The notes under the pieces are model-generated. The model was not told the DNA's origin and did no database searches. It saw nothing but the letters and a program-made list of their open reading frames with translations. Source: Roseovarius sp. M141 (lineage in GTDB: Bacteria > Pseudomonadota > Alphaproteobacteria > Rhodobacterales > Rhodobacteraceae). From it: DNA of 64,000 nucleotides. Each line of letters begins with the position of its first letter. The stretch's first letter is position 1. Shown here piece after piece: positions 55,942 through 64,000 of this stretch. The position numbers and the translations under genes are program-made. The DNA is taken from positions 1-64,000 of the forward strand of contig NZ_VCNH01000002.1 of NCBI RefSeq assembly GCF_024355225.1, in the 5' to 3' direction.

Positions 55942-56320
55942 GTGCATCTCCTTGCTTTCCAAAACCCGTCAAACGCAAGCATAGATAGATTACCATCGCC
56001 GTGAGTCCGATGTTGATGATCTGGGCTACTTCGGGGCGCATCCAATGGGTCAAAGCCACGATGAATATCATCGTGGCCGCAAAGCCGGCAGCATAAGAAA
56101 AAAGGAAGCGCGGCAAATCCTGACGGTGCCCTGCGTTACTTTCAAAAGACCAGCGGCGGTTCATCAGGTAACTAAACGTGATCCCCAGCACATAGCATAT
56201 TGCCGCTGTTATCGGGGGTGTGAAGCCGACCCAGATCAGCACCACAAACAAAACATACAACAGCCCGTTGGACATAACACCAACACCAGAATAACGCAGG
56301 AAACTTTTAGATATCTTCAT
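55931..56320 (-). CDS. GtrA-family membrane protein
   Basis: 129 residues with four membrane spans: KSFLRYSGVGVMSNGLLYVL, AAICYVLGITFSYLMNRRWS, LFSYAAGFAATMIFIVAL and IINIGLTAMVIYLCLRLTGF. The NRRWSF motif after span two is typical of GtrA. Its start overlaps the upstream GT2 stop by four bases. The GtrB-GtrA pair is the classic arrangement in which GtrB loads a sugar onto undecaprenyl phosphate and GtrA flips it. Confidence 0.88.
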   Translation of the reverse strand: MKISKSFLRYSGVGVMSNGLLYVLFVVLIWVGFTPPITAAICYVLGITFSYLMNRRWSFESNAGHRQDLPRFLFSYAAGFAATMIFIVALTHWMRPEVAQIINIGLTAMVIYLCLRLTGFGKQGDAHAD

Positions 56321-57261
56321 GCAGGTGGCCCGGCTTTGTCAGTGGTCTGCTCGATCAGAATACGCGGTCGACCCTGAACTTCACGAAAGATCCGGCCCAG
56401 ATAAAACCCATGTACACCAAGGGTGGCCATGATGAGTCCAGATAGGAACCACATCGACAATATCGTGCTGGTCCAGCCCGGTACAGTGAATGAACCCAGC
56501 AACCACATCAGTAGAAGGAGCAGAGAAATCAAAGCAGATAAACTGCTGAAGGCAAGTCCGATGATCACGCTCAGCTTCAGGGGGCGATCCGTAAACCGGA
56601 TAATAATTGCAATGGCCATGGTGATGAGTCTTCGCAAAGAGTAAGAACTTTCACCGGCCAGCCGGACACCACGATCCACTTGCAATTGCGTGGTGGGCAA
56701 ACCGGTGAGGCTGACCATGATTGGCAAGAACACCTCTTGTTCTTGATACATCAATAAAATATCAACAAGGCGGCGGCTATAGATGCCGAAATTTCCGATG
56801 TTGTTGATGCTGACCCCTGTGAGTGATTTCACAACGGCATAGAAAGATTTTGACGCGATCCGTCGGAGTTTCGAATCCGACCAAGTGCCGCGATCAACAA
56901 CAACTGCATCAACGTTGCTGTGGATCAATTTTTCCAGCAGGGCTGGAATGATTTTGGGATCATCCTGCAAGTCGCAGTCTATGACGACAACATAATCCCC
57001 ATTGGCCGCTTCAAGCCCCGCCCAAATTGCCAGATGTTGCCCATGGTTACGGGCCAGTCTGACGCCACGTATGTGTGGGCTATTTTGCGCCAGCTCTGTG
57101 ATTACTTCCCACGGCTGATCGGGCCCCCGGTCATCAACCAGCAGGAGTTCCCAATCAAAATCGGTGTCGGCGAAGGTGTCGGCGACCTGATCGGCCAACG
57201 TATGCAAGCAATCGCGACACCCGTAGATCGGAGAGACGACACTGATTTTTATGTTAGTCAT
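56317..57261 (-). CDS. GT2 glycosyltransferase, GtrB/ArnC type
   Basis: 314 residues. GT-A domain (residues 1-230) with KISVVSPIYGCRDCLHTLAD, ELLLVDDRGPDQPWEVI, GVRLARNHGQHLAIWAGLEA and the metal-binding VVVIDCDLQDDPKIIPALL, followed by two C-terminal membrane spans (LKLSVIIGLAFSSLSALISL and ILSMWFLSGLIMATLGVHGF), ending IFREVQGRPRILIEQ as in GtrB. Transfers a sugar from a nucleotide donor to undecaprenyl phosphate on the cytoplasmic face. Overlaps the aminotransferase stop by four bases (ATGA), so the amino sugar made by that pathway is the likely donor. Confidence 0.92.
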   Translation of the reverse strand: MTNIKISVVSPIYGCRDCLHTLADQVADTFADTDFDWELLLVDDRGPDQPWEVITELAQNSPHIRGVRLARNHGQHLAIWAGLEAANGDYVVVIDCDLQDDPKIIPALLEKLIHSNVDAVVVDRGTWSDSKLRRIASKSFYAVVKSLTGVSINNIGNFGIYSRRLVDILLMYQEQEVFLPIMVSLTGLPTTQLQVDRGVRLAGESSYSLRRLITMAIAIIIRFTDRPLKLSVIIGLAFSSLSALISLLLLLMWLLGSFTVPGWTSTILSMWFLSGLIMATLGVHGFYLGRIFREVQGRPRILIEQTTDKAGPPA

Positions 57262-58412
57262 GTCCAGCCTCGTGGCGTATTACCCAACACGTTCAGTGCC
57301 ACATCAATTACGGTCTCAATGTCGCTTCCCAGATCAAAATACATAGGCAAACGTACTAACGTCTCCGAGATGCGTTGCGTGACAGGCAGATCCCCATGTG
57401 CTCGGCCAAACCGTTTGCCTGCAGGGGCCGAGTGTAGTGGGACATAGTGAAAAGGGGTGATGATATTATGTGCTTTCATTTCTGCAATGAAGGCACTGCG
57501 ACTCTCAAGCGAGTCCAGCAGTAGATAGAACATGTGTCCATTACCTGTGCAGTTCAGCGGCGTGTAGGGTAATGTAACTTTGTTGGTGGCAACAAGAGGC
57601 GTAAGCGCATCCATATAGGCGTCGAACACAGCCAAACGCCGAGTGCGAATCGCAGGCTCCGCCTCAAGTTGACCGTACAAATATGCCGCGATTAGTTCAC
57701 CGGGTAAATAGGATGATCCCACATCCACCCAAGTATACTTGTCAACTTGCCCGCGGAAAAACTGCGAGCGGTTGGTGCCCTTCTCGCGGATGATTTCTGC
57801 GCGTTCCATAAGTTCGGAGCGGTTGATCGCCAGAGCCCCCCCTTCTCCGCTAATGATGTTCTTGGTTTCGTGAAAGCTGAAGGCCGCCATGTCACTCAGG
57901 CTGCCGGCCAAGCGACCCTTGTAGGTTGACCCCAATGCCTGTGCTGCGTCTTCGATCAGAAACAATCCGTGTTTCTTAGCCAAATCGGCCAACGCATCCA
58001 TGTCGGCTGGAAAACCTGCGTAATGCACAGCAAAAATCGCTTTAGTTTTTTGGGTAATCGCTGTGGAAACTGCAATAGGGTCAATGTTCAGCGTGTCTGG
58101 CTGGATATCTACAAAAACCGGTGTTGCCCCGCGCAAAACCACAGCATTAGCGGTCGACACGAAAGTAAAGGAGGGCATGATGACTTCATCACCAGGTCCT
58201 AAATCACACAACATTGCAGCCATTTCGAGCGCAGCCGTGCAGGAGTGTGTCAGCAGTACTTTCTTCGCGCCGGTTAAACTCCCAAGGTGCTTGCTACATT
58301 TATCCGTGTATACTCCGTCACCTGCAAGTTGGCCTTGCCTCACTGCATCTCGGATGTACTTGATTTCATTGCCAACAATACTGGGCTTGTTAAATGGGAT
58401 AGTGTTTTTCAC
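57258..58412 (-). CDS. wecE: WecE-type dTDP-4-keto-6-deoxyhexose aminotransferase
   Basis: 384 residues, PLP-dependent DegT/DnrJ/EryC1 fold, starting at GTG 58412 (MKNTIPFNKPSIVGNEIKYI). Motifs: THSCTAALEMAAMLCDLGPG, EVIMPSFTFVSTANAVVLRG, AIFAVHYAGFPADMD, FLIEDAAQALGSTYKG (Asp contacting PLP), and the Schiff-base lysine in AAFSFHETKNIISGEGGALA. The FHETKN context is characteristic of WecE/RffA, which makes dTDP-4-amino-4,6-dideoxygalactose. First gene of a four-gene overlapping operon. No RmlA/RmlB genes are in the window, so the keto-sugar must come from elsewhere. Confidence 0.92.
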   Translation of the reverse strand: MKNTIPFNKPSIVGNEIKYIRDAVRQGQLAGDGVYTDKCSKHLGSLTGAKKVLLTHSCTAALEMAAMLCDLGPGDEVIMPSFTFVSTANAVVLRGATPVFVDIQPDTLNIDPIAVSTAITQKTKAIFAVHYAGFPADMDALADLAKKHGLFLIEDAAQALGSTYKGRLAGSLSDMAAFSFHETKNIISGEGGALAINRSELMERAEIIREKGTNRSQFFRGQVDKYTWVDVGSSYLPGELIAAYLYGQLEAEPAIRTRRLAVFDAYMDALTPLVATNKVTLPYTPLNCTGNGHMFYLLLDSLESRSAFIAEMKAHNIITPFHYVPLHSAPAGKRFGRAHGDLPVTQRISETLVRLPMYFDLGSDIETVIDVALNVLGNTPRGWT

Positions 58413-58468
58413 GGTTACCTATGTCAATCATTGAAGTTACCTAGTCAGTCGTTTCTAAATCAATACTG

Positions 58469-58661
58469 CCATTGTTGCACAAATCGGTTGCTGAGCAGGC
58501 TTGCCCTTTCCCCGGACGGACTTATCCTACGACCTCAGTGACGGGTATGCCAAGAGCGGTGTAGCGGTTGAGGACGGCGGTGCGGAGCTGGATTTCCACG
58601 ACCTGACGGTCGAAGTTCCGCGCCATGCGCTGCCCGGCAGGGTATTGCGCAGCAATGTCCC
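58469..58661 (-). pseudogene. IS5-family transposase tail, second copy
   Basis: Begins with the terminal-repeat core ATTGTTGCACAAATCGG and on the minus strand encodes MARNFDRQVVEIQLRTAVLN then RYTALGIPVT. It matches 20189-20361 almost base for base apart from a 21-base stretch present only here. It ends at exactly the same base (GCGCAGCAATGTCCC) as the other copy, here against an IS3 end. Confidence 0.6.
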
Positions 58662-59034
58662 TGTCTGACGTCAGCGCCTATGGGTCCATTTAGGGTGATT
58701 TGCTAAGAGAGTGTTTGTTGCTCATCGTAACCACCGAGGAGTGGACGATGAAAAAGACAACGAAGAGCCCTGGCGAGAGGATCGTCAAAGATATCAAACG
58801 CGCCACGCGCAAGCATTATTCATCCGAAGAGAAGATCAGGATCGTGTTGGATGGTCTTCGCGGCGAGGACAGCATTGCTGAGCTGTGTCGCCGTGAGGGG
58901 ATATCCCAGGGCATCTACTACAAGTGGTCCAAGGACTTCATGGAGGCCGGTAAGAAGCGGCTGGCTGGGGACACGGCGCGTGCGGCAAGTACTGACGAAG
59001 TGAAGGAACTGCGCCGCGAGGCAAAGGATCGTAT
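58662..59034 (+). pseudogene. IS3-family left end with truncated orfA
   Basis: The terminal repeat TGTCTGACGTCAGC begins at 58662, matching the intact element at 21944. The orfA starting at 58748 reads MKKTTKSPGERIVKDIKR, HYSSEEKIRIVLDGLRGEDS and LCRREGISQGIYYKWSKDF, then breaks at KELRREAKD where an IS1111-type element begins. It is a sister of, not identical to, the intact copy. orfB is absent. Confidence 0.8.
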
Positions 59035-59115
59035 CCGATGGGGTGGACGCCCCCCGGCGGCATCAAAATGTGCCAAGGTAGCGGGTGTTGAAACACTGCT
59101 AAGAGGAGAGCGTCC

Positions 59116-60144
59116 ATGAACGAAGTTAGCATCATCGGCCTGGATTTGGCCAAGAACATATTTCAGGCACATGGCGCCGGGGCGGACGGATCCGTTGTAT
59201 TCCGGCGCAAGCTATCGCGTGCGCAGCTGTTGAAGTTCCTGAGCGATCAGCAGCCTTGCGTGGTGGCCATGGAGGCTTGTGCAAGCGCCCATCATTGGGG
59301 CCGGGCAATCGGCGATCTTGGGCACCAGGTTCGGTTGATACCGCCTGCCTACGTGAAGCCTTTCGTGAAGCGTCAGAAAAACGACATGGCTGATGCGGAG
59401 GCGATCGCTGAGGCAGCGTCCCGTCCGACCATGCGGTTTGTTGCTGTGAAGAGCGAGGTTCAGCAGGCGGCGGCAATGGCGTATCGTACCCGCGACCTCC
59501 TGGTGAGGCAGCGCACTCAGACAATCAATGCGCTTCGGGCCCATCTGGCCGAGCAAGGTATCGTCGCGCCCGCCGGTCCTGCCCATGTTGGCCGCCTTGC
59601 CGCAGTTGTCGATGGCGACGACGGCACGCTGCCTGCGGCGGTGCGGGAACTGGCGCGCTTACTTCTGGACCAGATCGAAGATCTAAGCGAGAAAGTATCT
59701 GGCTTGGATACCGAGCTGCGCAAACGAGCGGCCACCGACGATACTGCGAGGCAGCTGACGACGATTCCGGGCATTGGTCCGATCACTGCAGCGGCTATCA
59801 CCACTTTTGCGCCACCGATGGAGACCTTCTTGAAGGGCCGGGATTTTGCGGCCTGGGTCGGGCTTACGCCGAGACAGCATTCGAGCGGCGGCAAGGAACG
59901 TCTTGGCCGAACGTCGAAGATGGGCCAAAAAGATATCCGTCGACTGCTGATCACCGGTGCCATCGCAGTGGTGAGATGGGCAGCACGCAAGGGCGCCCTG
60001 GAGGGTTCGTGGCTCGCGCGGATGCTGGCACGCAAACCGAAAATGTTGGTCGCGGTGGCTTTGGCCAACCGTATGGCGCGCACGGCCTGGGCTCTGATGC
60101 GTAAAGGTGAGGATTACAGGGATCCGGTGGCTATGGCCGCATAG
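59116..60144 (+). CDS. IS1111-type transposase (DEDD), intact
   Basis: 342 residues, family-typical length. N-terminal RuvC-like DEDD domain: MNEVSIIGLDLAKNIFQAHG (first Asp), CVVAMEACASAHHWGRAI (Glu), KRQKNDMADAEAIAEAASRP (Asp-Asp). Middle coiled coil. C-terminal Transposase_20 domain: LTTIPGIGPITAAAITTFAP, FAAWVGLTPRQHSSGGKERL with the catalytic serine, MLARKPKMLVAVALANRMAR. Members of this family use an element-encoded structured RNA to choose and recombine the target. Confidence 0.95.
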   Translation: MNEVSIIGLDLAKNIFQAHGAGADGSVVFRRKLSRAQLLKFLSDQQPCVVAMEACASAHHWGRAIGDLGHQVRLIPPAYVKPFVKRQKNDMADAEAIAEAASRPTMRFVAVKSEVQQAAAMAYRTRDLLVRQRTQTINALRAHLAEQGIVAPAGPAHVGRLAAVVDGDDGTLPAAVRELARLLLDQIEDLSEKVSGLDTELRKRAATDDTARQLTTIPGIGPITAAAITTFAPPMETFLKGRDFAAWVGLTPRQHSSGGKERLGRTSKMGQKDIRRLLITGAIAVVRWAARKGALEGSWLARMLARKPKMLVAVALANRMARTAWALMRKGEDYRDPVAMAA

Positions 60145-60393
60145 GTCAAAGCCATCGGTTTGTCGCCGCGAATGTGAGCAGGACGGAGGAACGTAAGGGC
60201 AAACGGTCATGAGACCAGGTTGGGAGACCCATTATTCCGGACGATGTGCCACCGAGCACGGGTATCCGAACTGGACCCGAACCGCATATCTCCATAAGGG
60301 CCCGCGGCGTTTGAAAGGCCGCAACTTTGAGGCCGGACACACGACTGCACCTGATCACATGCCCGATCGTACCAAAAAAGTGCTTGCATTCAT
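60145..60393 (+). ncRNA. Candidate guide (seek/bridge) RNA region of the IS1111-type element
   Basis: About 250 non-coding bases between the transposase stop and the right end, repeated in the inverted copy at 62920-63165 with no difference that I could see. In IS1111 elements this 3' segment encodes the guide RNA. Possible open frames here lack family resemblance. RNA boundaries and folds were not derived, so this is a positional call only. Confidence 0.4.
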
Positions 60394-60488
60394 GGGGGCG
60401 TCCACACACGTCCGCTGACGCCGCTCTGACGGGCGGAATCCGAGGCTGATAGTGTCCACCATTGATAGTGGACATCTTGAGGCACTCT

Positions 60489-60896
60489 ATGGCGGGCAAG
60501 AAGGGCCAGAAGAAGCGGTTCTGGGCGGACGAAGAGAAGCGGTCGATCTGTGAGCAGGCTTTGGCACCCGGCGTGTCCGTCGCGCAGGTTGCCCGTCGTT
60601 ATTCGATGAACGCGAACCTGATCTTCAAGTGGCTGAAAGACCCTCGCTTTTCCCCTGCTGCGGACAAAATGCAAATGGCATCGGAAGGTGACATTATCTT
60701 CTTGCCGGTGGAGATATCGGGGCCATCCACCGACCATCATTCCAACGAGACGACGTTGGGGCCTGTGGGCTCGACATCGGCTCCTCTCCTGGCGCATCGG
60801 GTCGACATCACGCTGTCGGATGGGCGACGGGTCGTCATTGAAGGGCCGACGGCGCTGTCATCTGTTATCGGGCTCGTGCAGGGTCTGATGGCATGA
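60489..60896 (+). CDS. tnpA: IS66-family TnpA
   Basis: 135 residues from an ATG at 60489 ([20 protein letters not shown]), with a helix-turn-helix ([20 protein letters not shown] then FKWLKDPRF) and a C-terminal domain ending [13 protein letters not shown]-binding accessory protein of IS66 transposition. Its stop overlaps the tnpB start by four bases. Confidence 0.9.
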   Translation: MAGKKGQKKRFWADEEKRSICEQALAPGVSVAQVARRYSMNANLIFKWLKDPRFSPAADKMQMASEGDIIFLPVEISGPSTDHHSNETTLGPVGSTSAPLLAHRVDITLSDGRRVVIEGPTALSSVIGLVQGLMA

Positions 60897-61240
60897 TCCC
60901 AGTGCCGAGCAATACGCGGGTGTGGCTCGCGGCCGGGGTGACCGACATGCGGCGTGGCTTCAACACCTTGGCGGCGCAGGCTGAAAAGGTCCTGGCCGAG
61001 GACCCGTATTCCGGCCATCTGTTCGTGTTCCGGGGGCGCCGGGGCGATCTGTTGAAGATCATCTGGTGGGACGCCCAAGGAGCCTGCCTGTTCTCCAAGC
61101 GCCTCGAGCGTGGCCGGTTCGTCTGGCCCGCGGCGAAAGAGGGCAAGGTCAGCCTCAGTCCGTCGCAACTCTCGATGCTGCTGGAGGGGATCGACTGGCG
61201 CATGCCGCAAAAGACATGGCGGCCATTGCAGGCGGAATAG
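60893..61240 (+). CDS. tnpB: IS66-family TnpB
   Basis: 115 residues. Signature blocks [60 protein letters not shown], and [20 protein letters not shown] are diagnostic for IS66 Orf2/TnpB, an accessory protein of unknown mechanism. Intact. Confidence 0.95.
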   Translation: MIPVPSNTRVWLAAGVTDMRRGFNTLAAQAEKVLAEDPYSGHLFVFRGRRGDLLKIIWWDAQGACLFSKRLERGRFVWPAAKEGKVSLSPSQLSMLLEGIDWRMPQKTWRPLQAE

Positions 61241-61308
61241 CTCAATAAAACAGAGGTTTAGGCGCATTCCTTGTTCCCCTCCCGCCGCCGGTTCAGTATA
61301 TTCCCGCC

Positions 61309-62876
61309 ATGCTGGAGACGCTGAAATCCCTGCCGGACGATGCCGAAGACCTGAAGGCTCTGGTCGCCCTGATGGGCGAGGAGATCAAGTCTCTGACCCT
61401 GAAGGTGGAAGATCTGCAAGGGCAGCTGGCGGCCCATCCATTGCCCGGCAGGCGATTTGCAAGGCAAATCTGCCGAGAGGGGCAAGGCGCGGTTCGGGTC
61501 GAAATCCGAAAGCCTCGATCAGCTGGCCTTCGACTTGCAGGAAGACATCGAGATCGCGCAGGCTGCCGAGGCGCAGCATGACGAAACCAACCCGAGTGAC
61601 GACGCGGCGCAATCCGACAGGCCCGCCAAACGGCAACACAGCCGTGCCCCGCTGCCCGATCATCTCGAGCGACAGACCGAGGTCTTGTCTCCGGGCGATG
61701 CCTGCGCCTCGTGTGGCGGCGCCCTGCGCCCGCTCGGCGAGGATGTGACGCAGGAGCTGGAATACATCCCGGGGCGCTTTGTCGTCCGCCAGATCGTGCG
61801 TCCGCGCATGGCCTACAGCTGCTGCGAGACCTTCGCGCAGGCACCGTTGCCGAGCCGCCCCATCGAGCGCGGCCGCGCCGGCCCCGGTCTTCTCGCGCAT
61901 GTGCTGGTCGGCAAGTATTGCGATCATCTGCCATTATACCGGCAGTTGGAGATCTACGCGCGCGAGAAGCTCGACCTGCACCGATCAACGCTCACCGACT
62001 GGGTCGGGCGGTCAACGGCGTTGCTGGAACCGTTGGCCGAGCATATCGGCAAGCTGGTGCGCGCCGGACCCGCCGTGTTTGCCGACGACACCCCGGTCAA
62101 GATGCAGACCGGTGCGAAGACAGGCAAGGCCCATACCGCGCGGCTCTGGAGTTACGTCCGCGACGAGAGGCCCTGGTGCGGACAGGCACCGCCCTGCGCG
62201 TGGTATCAGTTCAGCGTGGATCGAAAGGGGGGACATCCCTCCGCCCATCTTCAGGGCTACAAGGGCACCGTGCATGCTGACGGCTTCACCGGCTTCAACG
62301 GCCTGTTCGGCGAAGGGCTCGCCACGGAGCAAGCCTGCATGGTCCATGTCCGCCGCAAGTTCGTGGATGTCTTCGAGCGCGATGGGTCCGTCATCGCCAG
62401 GGGCGCCATCGAACGGATTGCCAGGCTCTATGGTGTGGAAAGGAGGCGCGCTACAAATCCCCCGATGAACGCGTCGCCCTGCGGCAGGCGCAGGCGAAGC
62501 CGCTCTTCGATGAACTGGAAGGTTGGCTGAAGCAGCAACTGCCAAAAATATCCGGAAAGACCAAGCTGGCCGAGGCGATCCGCTACGCGCTCGGTCGCAT
62601 GCCCAAGGCGCGGCCATACCTCGAGAACGGACAGCTGGAACTGGACAACAATATCTGCGAGCGGTCAATCAGACCCCTGACCCTTGGCAGGAAAAATTCT
62701 TCATGGGCTCAAAAGGTGGCGGCAAGGCCGCGGCGATCGCCTACACGCTCATCGAAACCGCTCGCATGAACGGCGTCAATCCCGAAGCCTGGCTTACTTG
62801 GTTTCTCGAGCGTATTGCCGATCACAAGATCAACCGAATTGACGAACTCGCTCCCTGGAACTGGACGCCGCAATAG
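61309..62876 (+). pseudogene. tnpC: IS66-family transposase TnpC, several frameshifts
   Basis: DDE transposase of about 520 codons readable only by changing frame three times. It starts MLETLKSLPDDAEDLKALVA in frame 1, and switches at about 61440-61460 to a long frame with the zinc-finger-like CASCGGAL, YCDHLPLYRQLEIYAREKLD, VFADDTPVKMQTGAKTGKAH (first Asp) and GTVHADGFTGFNGLFGEG. It switches near 62442 (a base lost after GGTGTGGAAA) to ARYKSPDERVALRQAQAKPL and [18 protein letters not shown], and switches near 62695 to [20 protein letters not shown] and the end. Not functional. Confidence 0.88.
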
Positions 62877-62908
62877 GCGTCAAGTGCTACGTAGTCGGAC
62901 GTGTGTGG

Positions 62909-64000
62909 ACGCCCCCATGAATGCAAGCACTTTTTTGGTACGATCGGGCATGTGATCAGGTGCAGTCGTGTGTCCGGCCTCAAAGTTGCGGCCTTTCAAA
63001 CGCCGCGGGCCCTTATGGAGATATGCGGTTCGGGTCCAGTTCGGATACCCGTGCTCGGTGGCACATCGTCCGGAATAATGGGTCTCCCAACCTGGTCTCA
63101 TGACCGTTTGCCCTTACGTTCCTCCGTCCTGCTCACATTCGCGGCGACAAACCGATGGCTTTGACCTATGCGGCCATAGCCACCGGATCCCTGTAATCCT
63201 CACCTTTACGCATCAGAGCCCAGGCCGTGCGCGCCATACGGTTGGCCAAAGCCACCGCGACCAACATTTTCGGTTTGCGTGCCAGCATCCGCGCGAGCCA
63301 CGAACCCTCCAGGGCGCCCTTGCGTGCTGCCCATCTCACCACTGCGATGGCACCGGTGATCAGCAGTCGACGGATATCTTTTTGGCCCATCTTCGACGTT
63401 CGGCCAAGACGTTCCTTGCCGCCGCTCGAATGCTGTCTCGGCGTAAGCCCGACCCAGGCCGCAAAATCCCGGCCCTTCAAGAAGGTCTCCATCGGTGGCG
63501 CAAAAGTGGTGATAGCCGCTGCAGTGATCGGACCAATGCCCGGAATCGTCGTCAGCTGCCTCGCAGTATCGTCGGTGGCCGCTCGTTTGCGCAGCTCGGT
63601 ATCCAAGCCAGATACTTTCTCGCTTAGATCTTCGATCTGGTCCAGAAGTAAGCGCGCCAGTTCCCGCACCGCCGCAGGCAGCGTGCCGTCGTCGCCATCG
63701 ACAACTGCGGCAAGGCGGCCAACATGGGCAGGACCGGCGGGCGCGACGATACCTTGCTCGGCCAGATGGGCCCGAAGCGCATTGATTGTCTGAGTGCGCT
63801 GCCTCACCAGGAGGTCGCGGGTACGATACGCCATTGCCGCCGCCTGCTGAACCTCGCTCTTCACAGCAACAAACCGCATGGTCGGACGGGACGCTGCCTC
63901 AGCGATCGCCTCCGCATCAGCCATGTCGTTTTTCTGACGCTTCACGAAAGGCTTCACGTAGGCAGGCGGTATCAACCGAACCTGGTGCCCAAGATCGCCG
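62909..64000 (-). mobile_element. IS1111-type element, inverted identical copy, cut by window edge
   Basis: Reverse complement of 59035-60407 as far as it can be followed, beginning with the GTGTGGACGCCCCCATG end at about 62910. Its transposase points away from the window edge, toward the IS66. The leader and left end lie beyond 64000. Confidence 0.85.
63166..64000 (-). CDS. IS1111-type transposase, N-terminus beyond window
   Basis: Encodes the same C-terminal residues as the copy at 59116-60144 (from HQVRLIPPAYVKPF onward, through TTIPGIGPITAAAITTFAPP to REDYRDP-like end GEDYRDPVAMAA). The 5' 65 codons or so, carrying the first DEDD aspartate and glutamate, are outside the window. No frameshift seen in the part present, so it may be active. 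Confidence 0.9.
   Translation of the reverse strand, partial: GDLGHQVRLIPPAYVKPFVKRQKNDMADAEAIAEAASRPTMRFVAVKSEVQQAAAMAYRTRDLLVRQRTQTINALRAHLAEQGIVAPAGPAHVGRLAAVVDGDDGTLPAAVRELARLLLDQIEDLSEKVSGLDTELRKRAATDDTARQLTTIPGIGPITAAAITTFAPPMETFLKGRDFAAWVGLTPRQHSSGGKERLGRTSKMGQKDIRRLLITGAIAVVRWAARKGALEGSWLARMLARKPKMLVAVALANRMARTAWALMRKGEDYRDPVAMAA

Larger units (their letters stand above)
59035..60407 (+). mobile_element. IS1111-type (IS110 family) element, intact copy
   Basis: Subterminal inverted motifs GGTGGACGCCCCC (from 59042) and GGGGGCGTCCAC (60394-60405) bound about 1.37 kb: an 80-base leader, the transposase, and about 250 bases of non-coding tail. The left-end GATGG-GTGGACG and leader ATGTGCCAAGGTAGCGG also occur in the copies at 21700 and 18880. 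An identical copy in opposite orientation starts at 62909. Confidence 0.8.
60408..62908 (+). mobile_element. IS66-family element with broken tnpC
   Basis: tnpA, tnpB and a frameshifted tnpC in the standard order. Each side meets an IS1111-type copy at the sequence GTCCG. Inward of that, the ends (GTCCGCTGACGCCGCTCTGACGG, shortened here: GTCCGCTGACGCCGCTCTGA, and on the other strand GTCCGACTACGTAGCACTTG) look like imperfect IS66 terminal repeats whose outermost bases may be missing. Confidence 0.75.

Noticed and set aside
59043..60405. Inverted GTGGACGCCCCC motifs considered as ordinary DDE-type terminal repeats
   Set aside because: The enclosed transposase is DEDD/IS110 type and the motifs are subterminal, which fits the IS1111 subgroup instead.

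Overview
The window looks like chromosome or large-replicon DNA of an alphaproteobacterium, most likely a marine Rhodobacterales (Roseobacter-type) strain. The evidence is a GC-rich coding style, a VPLPA-CTERM protein together with an XrtD-type exosortase fused to EpsI, a PrsD/PrsE-like type I secretion pair, and many IS256, IS110/IS1111, IS66, IS21, IS5, IS3 and IS630 pieces typical of that group. It is a cell-surface polysaccharide region that has been repeatedly invaded and rearranged by insertion sequences.

Layout. 1-2987: the 5' 628 codons of acetyl-CoA synthetase (minus strand) and a VPLPA-CTERM surface protein with its terminator. 3.4-6.9 kb: transposase debris around a tRNA-Arg(TCT), with an intact IS256-type element splitting an older gene remnant, then a broken IS21. 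6986-12602: a compact operon of a HAD-UbiA fusion, GtrA, a DprE1-like oxidase, a DprE2-like reductase and a GT-C-type membrane protein. This is the mycobacterial route to polyprenyl-phospho-D-arabinofuranose, here in a proteobacterium. 12.7-18.9 kb: an IS5-type transposase, a lone GT4 glycosyltransferase, a mosaic of dead transposases, and a tyrosine recombinase killed by an in-frame stop. 19120-20040: an SGNH-like hydrolase. 20.2-24.7 kb: more IS elements, including an intact IS3-family element and a frameshifted IS1111-type element.

24849-50957 is the coherent core, an exopolysaccharide and surface-protein locus. It contains a type I secretion ABC protein and adaptor, an outer-membrane barrel, a Wza-like export protein, a GT4 glycosyltransferase, a PglK/MsbA-like ABC exporter, a 1295-residue PA14/G8 protein, a 2-oxoglutarate oxygenase, exosortase-EpsI, a small membrane protein, a tyrosine autokinase, a Wzz-like co-polymerase, an ExeA-like ATPase, an initiating sugar-phosphate transferase, a TPR lipoprotein, and a Wzy/O-antigen-ligase-like protein. 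Together they could start, extend, polymerise and export a polysaccharide and anchor or secrete surface proteins.

50.9-64 kb: IS debris, two large membrane proteins of A+T-richer composition, and a tightly overlapping minus-strand operon (WecE-type aminotransferase, GtrB-type GT2, GtrA, GNAT acetyltransferase), probably making and transferring an acylated amino sugar. The end is IS5 and IS3 debris followed by two identical inverted IS1111-type copies bracketing an IS66 whose tnpC is broken. The sugar-modification modules (D-arabinose, GT4, amino sugar) are each bracketed by IS remnants, which suggests exchangeable cassettes around a conserved EPS core. No rRNA or CRISPR array was seen.
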